Positions 25,564-34,600 of a DNA stretch of 43,948 bases are shown here, in pieces. Each line of letters begins with the position of its first letter. The stretch's first letter is position 1. A model generated the notes under the pieces. The model searched no databases. It was not told the DNA's origin and saw nothing but the letters and a program-made list of their open reading frames with translations. Source of the stretch: Flavobacterium sp. CF136 (GTDB lineage Bacteria > Bacteroidota > Bacteroidia > Flavobacteriales > Flavobacteriaceae); assembly GCF_000282055.1 (NCBI RefSeq), contig NZ_AKJZ01000029.1, forward strand, positions 1 to 43,948. The letters are read 5' to 3'. Position numbers and translations under genes: made by a program.

Positions 25564-25980
25564 TTATCTTGTATAAACTGTAATTTCACCAGTAGTCTTA
25601 TCTTTTAATTTTAATTCTTTATTAGTAAGATTCATGATGTCGCTGGTTGTACTGGCATTATTAATAGTAATAGTTAAATCATTATGAGATCTTACATATG
25701 TCCCCGTAGCTTCTGTTAAGGTACAACCAGCACCATAATCACCTATAATTGCTACGTTACTCAATTTTAGTTCTAAATAATCTTTACTACAGCCACTTTG
25801 ATTTTCTGCAGCATCAATTAACACTTCTTGTCCGTTAACAATTGTCCCTGTTTTGCTTAGGCTGTACTTCCCCTGGATTGGTACTATTGTTTCTCCGTCA
25901 TTATCATCGTTACTACAAGATGTTGCTGCGAATAATCCAAAACTTAGTGCTAATACGTATAAAAAATTTCTCGTCTTCAT
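25564..25980 (-). CDS. Lipocalin-like lipoprotein
   Basis: 138 residues. The signal ends in a lipobox (LFAATSC, Cys22) followed by the SNDDNDGE linker common in Bacteroidota surface lipoproteins. The mature part, IQGKYSLSKTGTIVNGQE ... DYLELKLSNVAIIGDY ... TYVRSHNDLTITI, matches the flavobacterial lipocalin-like lipoprotein pattern (a small barrel of about 110 residues). Ligand unknown. A TAATTTCG box on the minus strand (plus 26018-26025) may be its -7 element. Single gene. Confidence 0.8.
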   Translation of the reverse strand: MKTRNFLYVLALSFGLFAATSCSNDDNDGETIVPIQGKYSLSKTGTIVNGQEVLIDAAENQSGCSKDYLELKLSNVAIIGDYGAGCTLTEATGTYVRSHNDLTITINNASTTSDIMNLTNKELKLKDKTTGEITVYTR

Positions 25981-26129
25981 GTTTGTTGTTTTTTAAATTA
26001 TGTTTGATTTATATAAGCGAAATTACACTCGATGTCATTCAAATCTGTTTCATAATTTTCAAAAAAACTTACATAATTGACGCTTATTTGATAAAAACGT
26101 AATTTTATGTTAATATTTTAAATAATAAT

Positions 26130-26165
26130 ATAAAAAAGCCTTCTGGAATAAATTTCCGGAAAGCG
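26130..26165 (-). terminator. Likely terminator of the symE-like gene
   Basis: GCCTTCTGGAA pairs with TTCCGGAAAGC, with one mismatch and one wobble. On the minus strand it is followed by six T. Confidence 0.6.
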
Positions 26166-26197
26166 TTTATATACACCTTAATTTAACCTAATTGTTT

Positions 26198-26231
26198 CCG
26201 GCCATCTCATGCCGGCAAAGTCTCCTGACTT
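26198..26231. other. Two adjacent hairpins downstream of the symE-like gene
   Basis: CCGGC (26198-26202) pairs with GCCGG (26211-26215); AAGTC (26218-26222) pairs with GACTT (26227-26231). No T-run follows. Role unknown. Confidence 0.4.
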
Positions 26232-26306
26232 AGTACAGCAATAACAATACAATGTATCCTAACTTTAAATATTTGTTTTTTTAAAGAAAGACTTCGTAGA
26301 GCGTAG

Positions 26307-26495
26307 TTATTTCTGTCCTTTATATATAGTAATAGTCAGCTTGTTTTTCTTTTGTTCTATGTTTACGATTTGTCCTTCCTTAAAACCAAGTCTTTCAAGC
26401 CATTTGCCTTCTAACCTGATTTCGGGAACAGTCGTATTGTCCCACCTTCTGGTGCGGAACTTCCTATGTATTTTTAGTTTCCTGAATTGGCTCAT
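26307..26495 (-). CDS. SymE-like toxin-family protein
   Basis: 62 residues. The order RKLKIHRKFRTRR - VPEIRLEGKWLERLGFKEGQIVNIEQKKNKLTITI matches the SymE family, whose AbrB-like fold (residues about 22-60) lies in IRLEGKWLERLGF and the following strands. E. coli SymE is a DNA-damage-induced toxin controlled by an antisense RNA. Here the gene is divergent from a small XRE gene and shares two matched palindromes with it, so protein repression seems likely instead. Toxicity is not shown by sequence. Confidence 0.8.
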   Translation of the reverse strand: MSQFRKLKIHRKFRTRRWDNTTVPEIRLEGKWLERLGFKEGQIVNIEQKKNKLTITIYKGQK

Positions 26496-26501
26496 TATTA
26501 A

Positions 26502-26521
26502 GTGTTCGTTATTACGAACAC
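26502..26521. promoter_or_regulatory. Operator O1 between symE-like and XRE genes
   Basis: Perfect 8-bp arms GTGTTCGT (26502-26509) and ACGAACAC (26514-26521) around TATT. Confidence 0.7.
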
Positions 26522-26541
26522 AAGGTAAGCATAAATTTTAG

Positions 26542-26561
26542 ATATTCGTTATAGTGAACAC
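26542..26561. promoter_or_regulatory. Operator O2 overlapping the XRE start codon
   Basis: ATATTCGT-TATA-GTGAACAC repeats the O1 layout with four changes in the outer arms. Its centre is 40 bp from the centre of O1, close to four helical turns, and it contains the GTG start of the XRE gene. Confidence 0.65.
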
Positions 26562-26778
26562 GAAAGAAGAAAAATATTTTAAGAAATTAGGCGAAAAGAT
26601 TAAGCAATTGAGAGAGGAAAAGAATCTTGATCAAAAAGCTTTTGCCTTTGATTGTGAGATCAGCAGAACTCAATTGCATATGATCGAAAACGGTAAAACA
26701 AACCCACGTTTACTGACGTTAATAAAAATCACCAACGCTCTGGAAATTTCCTTGTCAAAGTTGATAGATTTATCTTAA
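26554..26778 (+). CDS. Small XRE-family regulator
   Basis: 74 residues from GTG 26554, the only start that keeps the full domain. The HTH fills the protein: FKKLGEKIKQLREEKNLDQKAFAFDCEISRTQLHMIENGKTNPRLLTLIKITNALEISLSKLIDL. It is divergent from the SymE-like gene. The start codon lies inside operator O2, which would make translation or initiation of its own gene sensitive to its binding. It likely acts as the repressor (antitoxin-like) of the pair. Confidence 0.85.
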   Translation: MNTKEEKYFKKLGEKIKQLREEKNLDQKAFAFDCEISRTQLHMIENGKTNPRLLTLIKITNALEISLSKLIDLS

Positions 26779-26784
26779 TTATCC

Positions 26785-26842
26785 GCGTTGCAAACGCTAC
26801 CATACATTTTTTTAATTTATATAGGTACTCGTTGCAAACGAG
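26785..26842. repeat. Pair of CGTTGCAAACG palindromes
   Basis: GCGTT-GCA-AACGC (26785-26797) and CTCGTT-GCA-AACGAG (26828-26842) share the core CGTTGCAAACG. They lie between the XRE gene and the end of the helicase cassette. Confidence 0.7.
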
Positions 26843-26858
26843 CACCAGTTTAGGCTTC

Positions 26859-26972
26859 TTAAGCACTATTCATACAAGCTTCACAAAAAAGTTCTCTGAG
26901 TATAACTCCCCAAAAGATAAGCGATAAAGCAATCAAAATTAGGAACGAGTTTAGGTTCTGTCTGTTCACCAT
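26859..26972 (-). CDS. Tiny single-span membrane protein ORF after the helicase gene
   Basis: 37 residues starting at ATG 26972, only 2 nt after the RecQ stop codon. It reads MVNRQNLNS, then the hydrophobic span FLILIALSLIFWGVIL (residues 10-25), then RELFCEACMNSA with a CxxC pair. A polar-positive N-terminus, one helix and a short cysteine-bearing tail are coherent for a real small membrane protein. Placement suggests translational coupling with the helicase. No homologue comes to mind; it could still be a chance ORF. Confidence 0.5.
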   Translation of the reverse strand: MVNRQNLNSFLILIALSLIFWGVILRELFCEACMNSA

Positions 26973-26974
26973 AT

Positions 26975-28966
26975 TCAAGTTGTTGCAATTTTTTTAATTA
27001 ATTCATTTGCTTGGTTACTCAAAACTGCGCTTTCTTTTGTTGTAATTACATTGTCAAAAACTCCAAGGTCTTTAAAAATTTGTTTCTTCTCCTGCCAATT
27101 TTCATTGTATTGATCCTCTCCTAAAAGTCCAAGGTGCTCCCAATACCAAGTCTTACCCTTATATCTAATTGTAAAGTCAGGCTCTTTCCATTCTATGGCG
27201 TTGTAGTAAAGTTTTTCTTCATATTGAAAATCTATACCTGAACGATATAAAATGTTTGCAATAATGACTTCTGATTTTGAACGAACCCAAATTCCGCTCT
27301 CGGTTTTATGGATTTTGTTAAGCAAGTGTTTGTTTACACCTAAATATCTTCCAATTTCCTGATGCATTGAATTTGAACCGTCAAAGTTCTCAAGAAGATA
27401 AACGAGATAGTCTAATAGGTTGTGTTTGTATTCTCTTTTCCTTGCTGTTTCCCTACTTATGCTTTCAAGTTGGTCATTTTTTAATTCATATTCAGCCGCA
27501 TTAATAATTAAGCATTTATCAAGATTTTTTGTTAATGTCACTTCATCGTCAACCAATGCTTTATAAGTAATATTGAAAAAGTCTTTGCAGGATAGCATTG
27601 AATTTTCTGGCCTTGAAAGAACTGGAATTACCATACCTGTTTTTGACGAATCTACGATGGATTTTAATCTTGTATTGGTGTTTGTTTTAAAAACTTTTAG
27701 TCCTGTAAACCCTTTTCCTTCAATTGTAATTGCGTGGCTATTCAAAAAATAAGGTAGTGCAGATTGTAATTCTTCTTCTGCAAAATATTGAAGTGTCTTT
27801 TTACCAATTTCATTATTGCTGGCTTTTTTAAATAATTCCTTTATTTCATCACTCCCTTTGGGAAATGACTTGTCAATAAAATGCGTTTTTCGAACCTGAA
27901 TATTTTTGTTTGAATAAAGCATATGAGAAGTTGCACCATTTTGGTCACGTCCTGCTCTTCCAATTTCTTGGTAATACTGTTCAATTGATTCGGGTAACAT
28001 AAAATGAATAACAACACGAATATTTGGAATATCTATACCCATTCCAAATGCATTGGTCGCAAAAACTAAATTTGTTGAACCGTCTCTATATTCTGTTATT
28101 ATTTGCTGTCTTTCTGAACTTGTCATATCACCGTGAAAAGACAATGCGGTTAAACCTTTTTGATTTGCAACATCACACAAATCTTCTACACCGCCTTTGT
28201 GATACTTGCGATATAAATAAACCAAAATCTTTTCGCTCTTATGATCTTCTATTATTTCCCAAAGTCTTTCTCGCTTTTCTTCTTCATTTGAAAATTTCTC
28301 CACTTTTAAATCAATATCAAAACGCAAAAGCACATCATCTTTTAAGATTGATTTTTTGTCGATTTTAAAATCACTTATAACATCTATTAATTCTCTTGGG
28401 TTGATTGTTGCAGTTAAACCTAAAATCTTTGGCCATTGATTAAAGAAAACCGAATTTAAAAATATAGGTATATGCTTGTAAAATGGTCTGAAATCAAATC
28501 CCCATTGGCTAATACAATGAACTTCATCAATTACAGCTAATTTGATTTTGTCTTTTTGTAATGAGATACAGTATTCAAAAAACCCATCAGTTGCCATTCT
28601 TTCAGGACTTGCAAAAATGAAGTCGGGATGAGATTCTCCTTTTGCAAATTTTTTAAGTTGTTTGATTTGCTCAGAAGCAGCCATCCCACCGTGAATTGCT
28701 AATACATCTAGGCCTTCTTTTGATAGTTTTTCGGCTTGTTCGTCAATTAAGGCAATAAGTGGTGAAATAACTAAGCAAGTTCCCTTTAAAGCTTTTGCTG
28801 TTACCCAATAAATTAAGGATTTACCACCACCTGTTGGCATTACTGCCAACGTTGAGCCATTAGTAATTACTTGGTTTATTACTTTTTCTTGAAAGGGTTT
28901 TAAAGAAAAACTACTTGCCAATAAAGGAAATTCCTTTTCAAAAACTTCAACTGCTTTAGTAGTCAT
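26975..28966 (-). CDS. RecQ-like helicase with C-terminal nuclease-like domain
   Basis: 663 residues. Superfamily 2 RecQ-type motor in residues 20-360: motif I MPTGGGKS (43-50), motif II IDEVHCISQWGFDFRP (146-161), motif III LTATINP, motif VI QEIGRAGRDQNG (333-344). The RecQ zinc domain and HRDC are not evident. After a helical linker the C-terminus (about 560-663) resembles the endonuclease-like domain found on some UvrD/helicase IV-type proteins: KSEVIIANILY (E566), EPDFTI (D597), WYWEHLG (E610), then WQEKKQIF. The ATG overlaps the preceding gene by 11 nt, so the two form one translational unit. Replication repair is possible; genome defence is my preferred inference. Confidence 0.85.
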   Translation of the reverse strand: MTTKAVEVFEKEFPLLASSFSLKPFQEKVINQVITNGSTLAVMPTGGGKSLIYWVTAKALKGTCLVISPLIALIDEQAEKLSKEGLDVLAIHGGMAASEQIKQLKKFAKGESHPDFIFASPERMATDGFFEYCISLQKDKIKLAVIDEVHCISQWGFDFRPFYKHIPIFLNSVFFNQWPKILGLTATINPRELIDVISDFKIDKKSILKDDVLLRFDIDLKVEKFSNEEEKRERLWEIIEDHKSEKILVYLYRKYHKGGVEDLCDVANQKGLTALSFHGDMTSSERQQIITEYRDGSTNLVFATNAFGMGIDIPNIRVVIHFMLPESIEQYYQEIGRAGRDQNGATSHMLYSNKNIQVRKTHFIDKSFPKGSDEIKELFKKASNNEIGKKTLQYFAEEELQSALPYFLNSHAITIEGKGFTGLKVFKTNTNTRLKSIVDSSKTGMVIPVLSRPENSMLSCKDFFNITYKALVDDEVTLTKNLDKCLIINAAEYELKNDQLESISRETARKREYKHNLLDYLVYLLENFDGSNSMHQEIGRYLGVNKHLLNKIHKTESGIWVRSKSEVIIANILYRSGIDFQYEEKLYYNAIEWKEPDFTIRYKGKTWYWEHLGLLGEDQYNENWQEKKQIFKDLGVFDNVITTKESAVLSNQANELIKKIATT

Positions 28967-29942
28967 AATGATAATTTTGCGAATTCTTTTTTAAGACATT
29001 TATTTCATCTTGGTGGCTTCTCGAAACAAATGAAAGAAACGCGTCAACAGCTACAAACCTATATTCTATTGGTAAACTGATTCCGTGTTTAGCGTATAAT
29101 TCTTTGAGTTTATTAAAAATTCGTAATGCATAGAAAGCAAAAAGTCCATAGGGATAAAAGTAATTCTGCTGGGTTGTGCCTTCTTCTATGTTAATCATTA
29201 GAAATTGAGAATCTTGTGTGCAACCAAACTTTTTCTTATTGCTTAAATAATACAATGCCCAAACACCTTCTCTGCTCCTATATGGATACATTTCGGGAAA
29301 CAATTTAAAAATAAAATGGCTTTTTATGCCACCTCCAATAACGCCAAACGCTGTATAATTTGGTTCGTCTAAATTATAGTAGCCTAAATCATCACAAAAA
29401 TTTATTTGCTCAAATTCCTTTGCATTATACCGTTCATTATGCCATTCGTTTGCTAACTTGATAATATTTGAAGTTACTTCAAATAAGTGTCCTGGTTGCG
29501 CCTTGTTGAAGTTAATACGAAATTTATCAAGTTCCTTCGCTTGTTTATTTTGAAGTGTCTTACGAATAATAGGAATTTGATTTTTTAAAACAGTATTTTT
29601 AAAGGAATTTACATCGTGTTTATATTCTTCAAGAGACTCCAGGTCAAGAATGTCTTGATAAGGTTGTCGTTCTTTTTCAAAGTCAGCAATTGTTTCCTTC
29701 AATAGTCTTTCAAGAACTTTCTTGACGTCTTTTACCTTATTTTGAGGTCTTGAAGTAGAACCAAACTTTTCAGCAAGTTTATCTACTTCACTGTCTTGAA
29801 TAGTGTGTCCGCCTTCTGTGTCAATACATCGCTGAAAATATTCTGGAATGACTTGTTTGATTTCGTCCCAAACTTTGTCAATATGTTCTTGCTTATAGCA
29901 AATTTCTTCTATGCTACTATCTTGTTCCCTTAAATAATACAT
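28956..29942 (-). CDS. Uncharacterised protein, first gene of the helicase cassette
   Basis: 328 residues; I do not recognise a family. No signal peptide or membrane span. The N-terminal half (to about 170) is helical and charged (VDKLAEKFGSTSRPQNKVKDVKKVLERLLKETIADFEKERQPYQ), likely partly coiled-coil. The C-terminal half has a compact, conserved-looking core: YTAFGVIGGGIKSHFIFKLFP, SREGVWALYYLSNKKKFG, and SQFLMINIEEGTTQQNYFYPYGLF. It overlaps the RecQ-like gene by 11 nt. That close coupling suggests a partner that senses, recruits or regulates the helicase-nuclease. Confidence 0.75.
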   Translation of the reverse strand: MYYLREQDSSIEEICYKQEHIDKVWDEIKQVIPEYFQRCIDTEGGHTIQDSEVDKLAEKFGSTSRPQNKVKDVKKVLERLLKETIADFEKERQPYQDILDLESLEEYKHDVNSFKNTVLKNQIPIIRKTLQNKQAKELDKFRINFNKAQPGHLFEVTSNIIKLANEWHNERYNAKEFEQINFCDDLGYYNLDEPNYTAFGVIGGGIKSHFIFKLFPEMYPYRSREGVWALYYLSNKKKFGCTQDSQFLMINIEEGTTQQNYFYPYGLFAFYALRIFNKLKELYAKHGISLPIEYRFVAVDAFLSFVSRSHQDEINVLKKNSQNYHYDY

Positions 29943-29992
29943 ATTTCAATTTTTTATCAGTCGGTTTGTTGTTTGCATGGTCGTCTTTACAC

Positions 29993-30079
29993 TTGCCAGT
30001 AACCTATATACCAGCCATAAAATGGCTCCAATCTCTACCCAACATGAGTTAGCTTTGTATTATAATAAGGTACTGGTAA
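29993..30079. repeat. Folded intergenic element upstream of the helicase cassette
   Basis: TTGCCAGTAACC (29993-30004) is an imperfect inverted copy of GGTACTGGTAA (30069-30079). Inside, AGCCAT-AAA-ATGGCT (30013-30027) is a perfect hairpin. It lies just before the cassette and may mark its edge. Confidence 0.5.
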
Positions 30080-30153
30080 TTCATTCAGCTAATATAACAA
30101 TCTTTATATTACAAAATTCACCATTATAAATCTCAAACACAAAATCATAAAAA

Positions 30154-30183
30154 AACCTCCCGAAATTTTACTTTCGGAAGGTT
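30154..30183 (-). terminator. Terminator of the RND efflux operon
   Basis: AACCTCCCGAAA (30154-30165) pairs with TTTCGGAAGGTT (30172-30183), with a single G-U pair in the minus-strand RNA and a T-run after it. Confidence 0.85.
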
Positions 30184-30213
30184 CAGTCGCAATCTAGTTA
30201 GTTAAAAAATAAT

Positions 30214-31647
30214 CTATTTCCAGCCACCGCCTAAGTCCTTGTAAACATGGACTGCAGCATTAAGCTGTTCTTTTTTAGTATCTATCAGTTCGAGTTTAGA
30301 TTCTAATGCATCGCGTTGTGTCATCAGAACTTCAAAATAATCTACTCTTGCCGATTTAAACAAATCATTTGAAACATCTATCGATTTGTTTAAAGCATCC
30401 ACCTGTTGTGATTTTAAATCGTATCCTTTTTGAAGATTATCAATTTTAGAAAGCTCGTTCGAAACTTCGATATAAGCATTCAAAACCGTACGATCGTAGT
30501 TATACAACGCCTGAAGCTGTCTTGCATTGGCATTGCGGAACTCAGCTTTAATAGCATTTCTGTTAATCAACGGCGCAGCAATATCTCCGGCCAAAGAATA
30601 CAAAAGTGATTCCGGAAACGTAAACAGGTAAGACGGATTAAAAGCATTAACCCCTACCGCAGCCGAAATGTCCAATGAAGGATAAAATTCGGCACGAGCT
30701 ACTTTTACATCCAGTTTTGCAGCTGTAAGCTCCATTTCTGCCTGTTTGATATCAGGACGATTTTGTAATAATTGAGACGGAATTCCAGAACTCACAGTTG
30801 ATGGCAACAAACTTAAAAAGTTGTTTCTATCTCGCTTAATTTCCTGTGGATATTGACCCACCAAAAAGTTAATCCTGTTTTCCGTCTCTTTTATCTGCTG
30901 ACGAATGTCAAATTCTTTGCTTTTAGAATCCAGTACTTCAGCCTCAAATTTCTGAACAGCCAATTCTGTTGCTCTGGCTGCCTGTTTCTGGATCTTTACG
31001 ATTTCTAAAGCATTAGATTGTAATTCTATATTTTGTTTCACAATATCTAACTGACTGTCAAGAGCCAATAATTCGTAATAAGAATTAGCGATTTCAGCGA
31101 TCAGATTTGTAACTACAAAATTCTTTCCTTCTACTGTTGATAAATACCTGCTTACTGCTGCTTTCTTGGAATTGCGCAGTTTTTTCCAGATATCTACTTC
31201 CCAGTTTGCATAGGCGGCTACAACAAAATCTCCAAGCGGATCCGGTGTTTCTTTACCGGGCTTAATTTCTGTAGTGGCATCACCGGCACCCTGACTCGTA
31301 TATCTTCCTACTTTCTCTACTCCTGCTCCTGCCCTAACGCCAACAGTTGGTAAATAAGCCCCTTTTTTTATACGAATGTCATTCTTAGCGATTTCAATTT
31401 CCTGCAAAGTGATCAATAATTCCTGATTATTTTTCAGGGCAGTATCAATCAGATTTACCAGATTTTGATCTTTAAAGAAATCATGCCACGGAATAGCAGC
31501 CATATTTGTTGTATCCTTACTGTCTGTGTAAGCTTCAGGAACGACAACTTTACTTGGGGTTTCCGTTGTGGCTTGCGGAGCCTTGCAGCTAACCGCTGCA
31601 AGACAAAGACCTAACGCAATACTATATTGTAATTTGAATTTATACAT
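30214..31647 (-). CDS. Outer-membrane efflux lipoprotein (OprM/NodT-type)
   Basis: 477 residues from ATG 31647; another in-frame ATG at 31659 gives four extra residues. The lipobox is CLAAVSCK (Cys21). The TolC-fold is evident in two repeats of long amphipathic helices (EIEIAKNDIRIKKGAYLPTVGV and ELTAAKLDVKVARAEFYPSLDIS), with VEVDIWKKLR-like YANWEVDIWKKLRNSKK as the family WEID motif. It is the exit duct of the RND pump. Its start overlaps the pump gene by 8 nt. Terminator at 30154-30183. Confidence 0.95.
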   Translation of the reverse strand: MYKFKLQYSIALGLCLAAVSCKAPQATTETPSKVVVPEAYTDSKDTTNMAAIPWHDFFKDQNLVNLIDTALKNNQELLITLQEIEIAKNDIRIKKGAYLPTVGVRAGAGVEKVGRYTSQGAGDATTEIKPGKETPDPLGDFVVAAYANWEVDIWKKLRNSKKAAVSRYLSTVEGKNFVVTNLIAEIANSYYELLALDSQLDIVKQNIELQSNALEIVKIQKQAARATELAVQKFEAEVLDSKSKEFDIRQQIKETENRINFLVGQYPQEIKRDRNNFLSLLPSTVSSGIPSQLLQNRPDIKQAEMELTAAKLDVKVARAEFYPSLDISAAVGVNAFNPSYLFTFPESLLYSLAGDIAAPLINRNAIKAEFRNANARQLQALYNYDRTVLNAYIEVSNELSKIDNLQKGYDLKSQQVDALNKSIDVSNDLFKSARVDYFEVLMTQRDALESKLELIDTKKEQLNAAVHVYKDLGGGWK

Positions 31648-34600
31648 GATTATTGTCAATTTCTTCTGTTAATGGATTCTCTTCTTCATGTTTCACCAAT
31701 TTGTATTTCTCAGCAATTCTTGCGAAAATGTAATACAATCCCGGAATTACAAAGACCCCGCAAATGGTTCCGATCAACATACCTCCAGCTGCAGCAGTAC
31801 CAATAGTTCTGTTACCAATTTTACCCGGACCTGAGGCAAAAACAAGTGGAAGTAATCCTGCTATAAAAGCAAATGAAGTCATTAAAATAGGACGGAACCT
31901 CGCTTTCGCGCCTTCCATAGCTGCTTCAAGAACTGATTTTCCTGCCGCATGCCTTTGAATAGCAAATTCTACAATTAATACCGCATTTTTACCAAGTAAA
32001 CCAATAAGCATTACCATGGCAACCTGAGCATAAATATTATTCTCCAATCCTGTTAATTTTAATAAAAGGAAAGCGCCAAAAATACCCGCCGGTAAAGAAA
32101 GAATTACTGATAATGGCAGAATAAAACTCTCATATTGAGCTGCCAAAACCAAATACACAAATCCTAAACAAATCAGGAATACCCAAATTGCCTGATTACC
32201 CTGAGCCACCTCATCGGCAGAAATACCCGCCCAGTCAATATCATATCCTCTTGGTAATTTCTCAGCAGCAACTTCCTGAACAACCTTAATGGCTGTTCCA
32301 CTACTGTATCCCGGAGCAGCAGAACCACTTATCTGAGTAGAAGTATACATATTATGTCTCGTAATTTCCGAAAGACCATATACTTTTTCTAATTTCATAA
32401 AAGCTGAAAATGGCACCATTTCATCACGGTTATTTTTTACATAAAGTTTCAAAATATCCTCTGGCAAGGCACGATATTCCGGAGCCGCCTGAACGATTAC
32501 TTTATAGTTAATTCCGTATTTAATAAAACTAATTTCGTAGTTACTCCCCACAAGAGTTGACAGTGTGTTCATGGCGTTTTCGATAGAAACCCCTTTTTGT
32601 TGTGCCAAATCATTGTCTACTTTCATCATGTACTGAGGGAAACTAGAACTATAGAAACTGAATACATTAGATAATTCTTTGTGCTTGTTTAACTCAGCAA
32701 CAAAATCATTATTTACCTTTTCTATTTTTTTGTAATCCCCTGAACCTGTTTTATCCAGTAAACGAAGTTCAAATCCTCCCGCAGCTCCATATCCGGGAAC
32801 GGCAGGCGGCTGGAAAAATTCGATATTAGCCCCGGAAATGTCTTTGGATTTTTCTTCCAGTTCTGTCATAATCTCCAGAACAGATTGCTTTCTGTCATTC
32901 CAATCCTTAAGGTTAACTAAACATGTTCCTGAATTCGAACCTGTACCTTCAGACAAAATTTCATAACCGGCTAATGAAGAAACCGATTTTACTCCTTCTA
33001 CTGTTTCGGCTATTTTTTGTAATTTCTCTGCAATATTATTTGTTCTTTCTAATGATGAACCCGGAGGTGTCTGAATAACGGCATAAAACATCCCTTGGTC
33101 TTCATTTGGAATAAATCCGGAAGGAACTGTGCTGCTAATCAACCATGTTCCTGCACAAAAGCCCAGAAGTGCGATAATAGTAACTGCTCTTCTGTTAATA
33201 ATTTTACCTAATACATTTTGATATTTACCTTGTGCCAGGTTAAACTTATTATTAAAACCATCTATAAATCTGTTTACAGGAGTTCTCTTTTTAGGTATAG
33301 CATGATTATTTTTTAACATCATCGCACAAAGTGCCGGTGTCAAAGTCAATGCCACAATACCCGAAAGGATAATTGCTGTTGCCATCGTAATCGAAAACTG
33401 TCTGTAAAAGACTCCTACAGGACCAGACATAAAAGCAACCGGAATAAATACCGCAGCCATCAGGAACGTAATCGCAATAATTGCCCCGGCAATCTCATGC
33501 ATCGCTTTTTTAGTCGCTTTAAATGGTGAAAGATGTTCCTCTTCCATCTTCGCGTGAACGGCTTCAATAACCACAATCGCATCATCGACGACGACTCCAA
33601 TCGCTAATACCAAAGCAAATAATGTAATTAAGTTCAATGAAATATCGAAGAATGTCATGAATACAAAAGTTCCAACTAACGAAACCGGTACCGCAATTGC
33701 CGGAATTACCGTAGAACGCCAGTCACCTAAGAAAAGAAATACAACCAATCCTACCAAAACAAAAGCTTCAATCAAAGTGTGAATTACTTTTTCGATAGAA
33801 GCATCCAGGAATTTAGAAACGTCATAAGAGATTTCATAATCCATTCCTTTTGGAAATCTTTGTTTAATTTTTTCAAGTTTAGCTTTTACGTCTTCAATAA
33901 CCTGATTGGCATTACTTCCAAAAGATTGTTTTAATACAATCGCTGCTGATGGCCTGCCATTCAAATTAGAATAAATATCATACATCGAGCTGCCAAATTC
34001 AATTTTAGCAACATCTTTCAATCGCAAAAGCTCTCCGTTAGCATTTGATTTTACTACAATATTGCCATATTGCTCCTTAGTCGTAAACCGTCCGGAATAT
34101 TTCAATACATACTCAAACGCCTGTGAACGTTTACCCGAACTCTCTCCTGTTTTACCTGGTGAGGCTTCTAAACTCTGACTTGATAAAGCATCCATTATCT
34201 CATCGGCAGAAACTTTGTAAGCTAACATACGATCCGGTTTTAACCAAATACGCATAGCATATTCACGTGTTCCCAAGATATCTCCGGATCCAATACCATT
34301 TACCCTTTTTAACTCTGACAGTACATTGATATCGGCATAGTTGTATAAAAACTTCATGTCGGTATTTTTATCCGTACTATAAAGGTTCACATACATCAAC
34401 ATACTAGGAACCTCACGGGTAATTTTCACACCTTCTCTAATTACTAATGGAGGTAATTTATTAGTAACCGAAGCAACACGGTTTTGAACGTTAATTGCGG
34501 CTTGATTAGGATCAGTACCTAAGTTAAAAACAACTTTTATGGTAGCTTCACCATCATTTCCGGCATCAGAAGCCATGTATTTCATTCCCGGAACTCCATT

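Larger units (their letters stand above)
25981..26306. other. 326-bp intergenic region with hairpins
   Basis: Holds the lipoprotein promoter, a minus-strand terminator-like hairpin at 26130-26165, and two neighbouring hairpins at 26198-26231. Confidence 0.6.

Noticed and set aside
25842..26102. Plus-strand ORF with hydrophobic content
   Set aside because: Antisense to the lipoprotein gene and its promoter; composition follows AT-rich sequence.
26785..26842. CRISPR-like repeats
   Set aside because: Only two palindromic copies, no regular spacers and no cas genes anywhere in the window.
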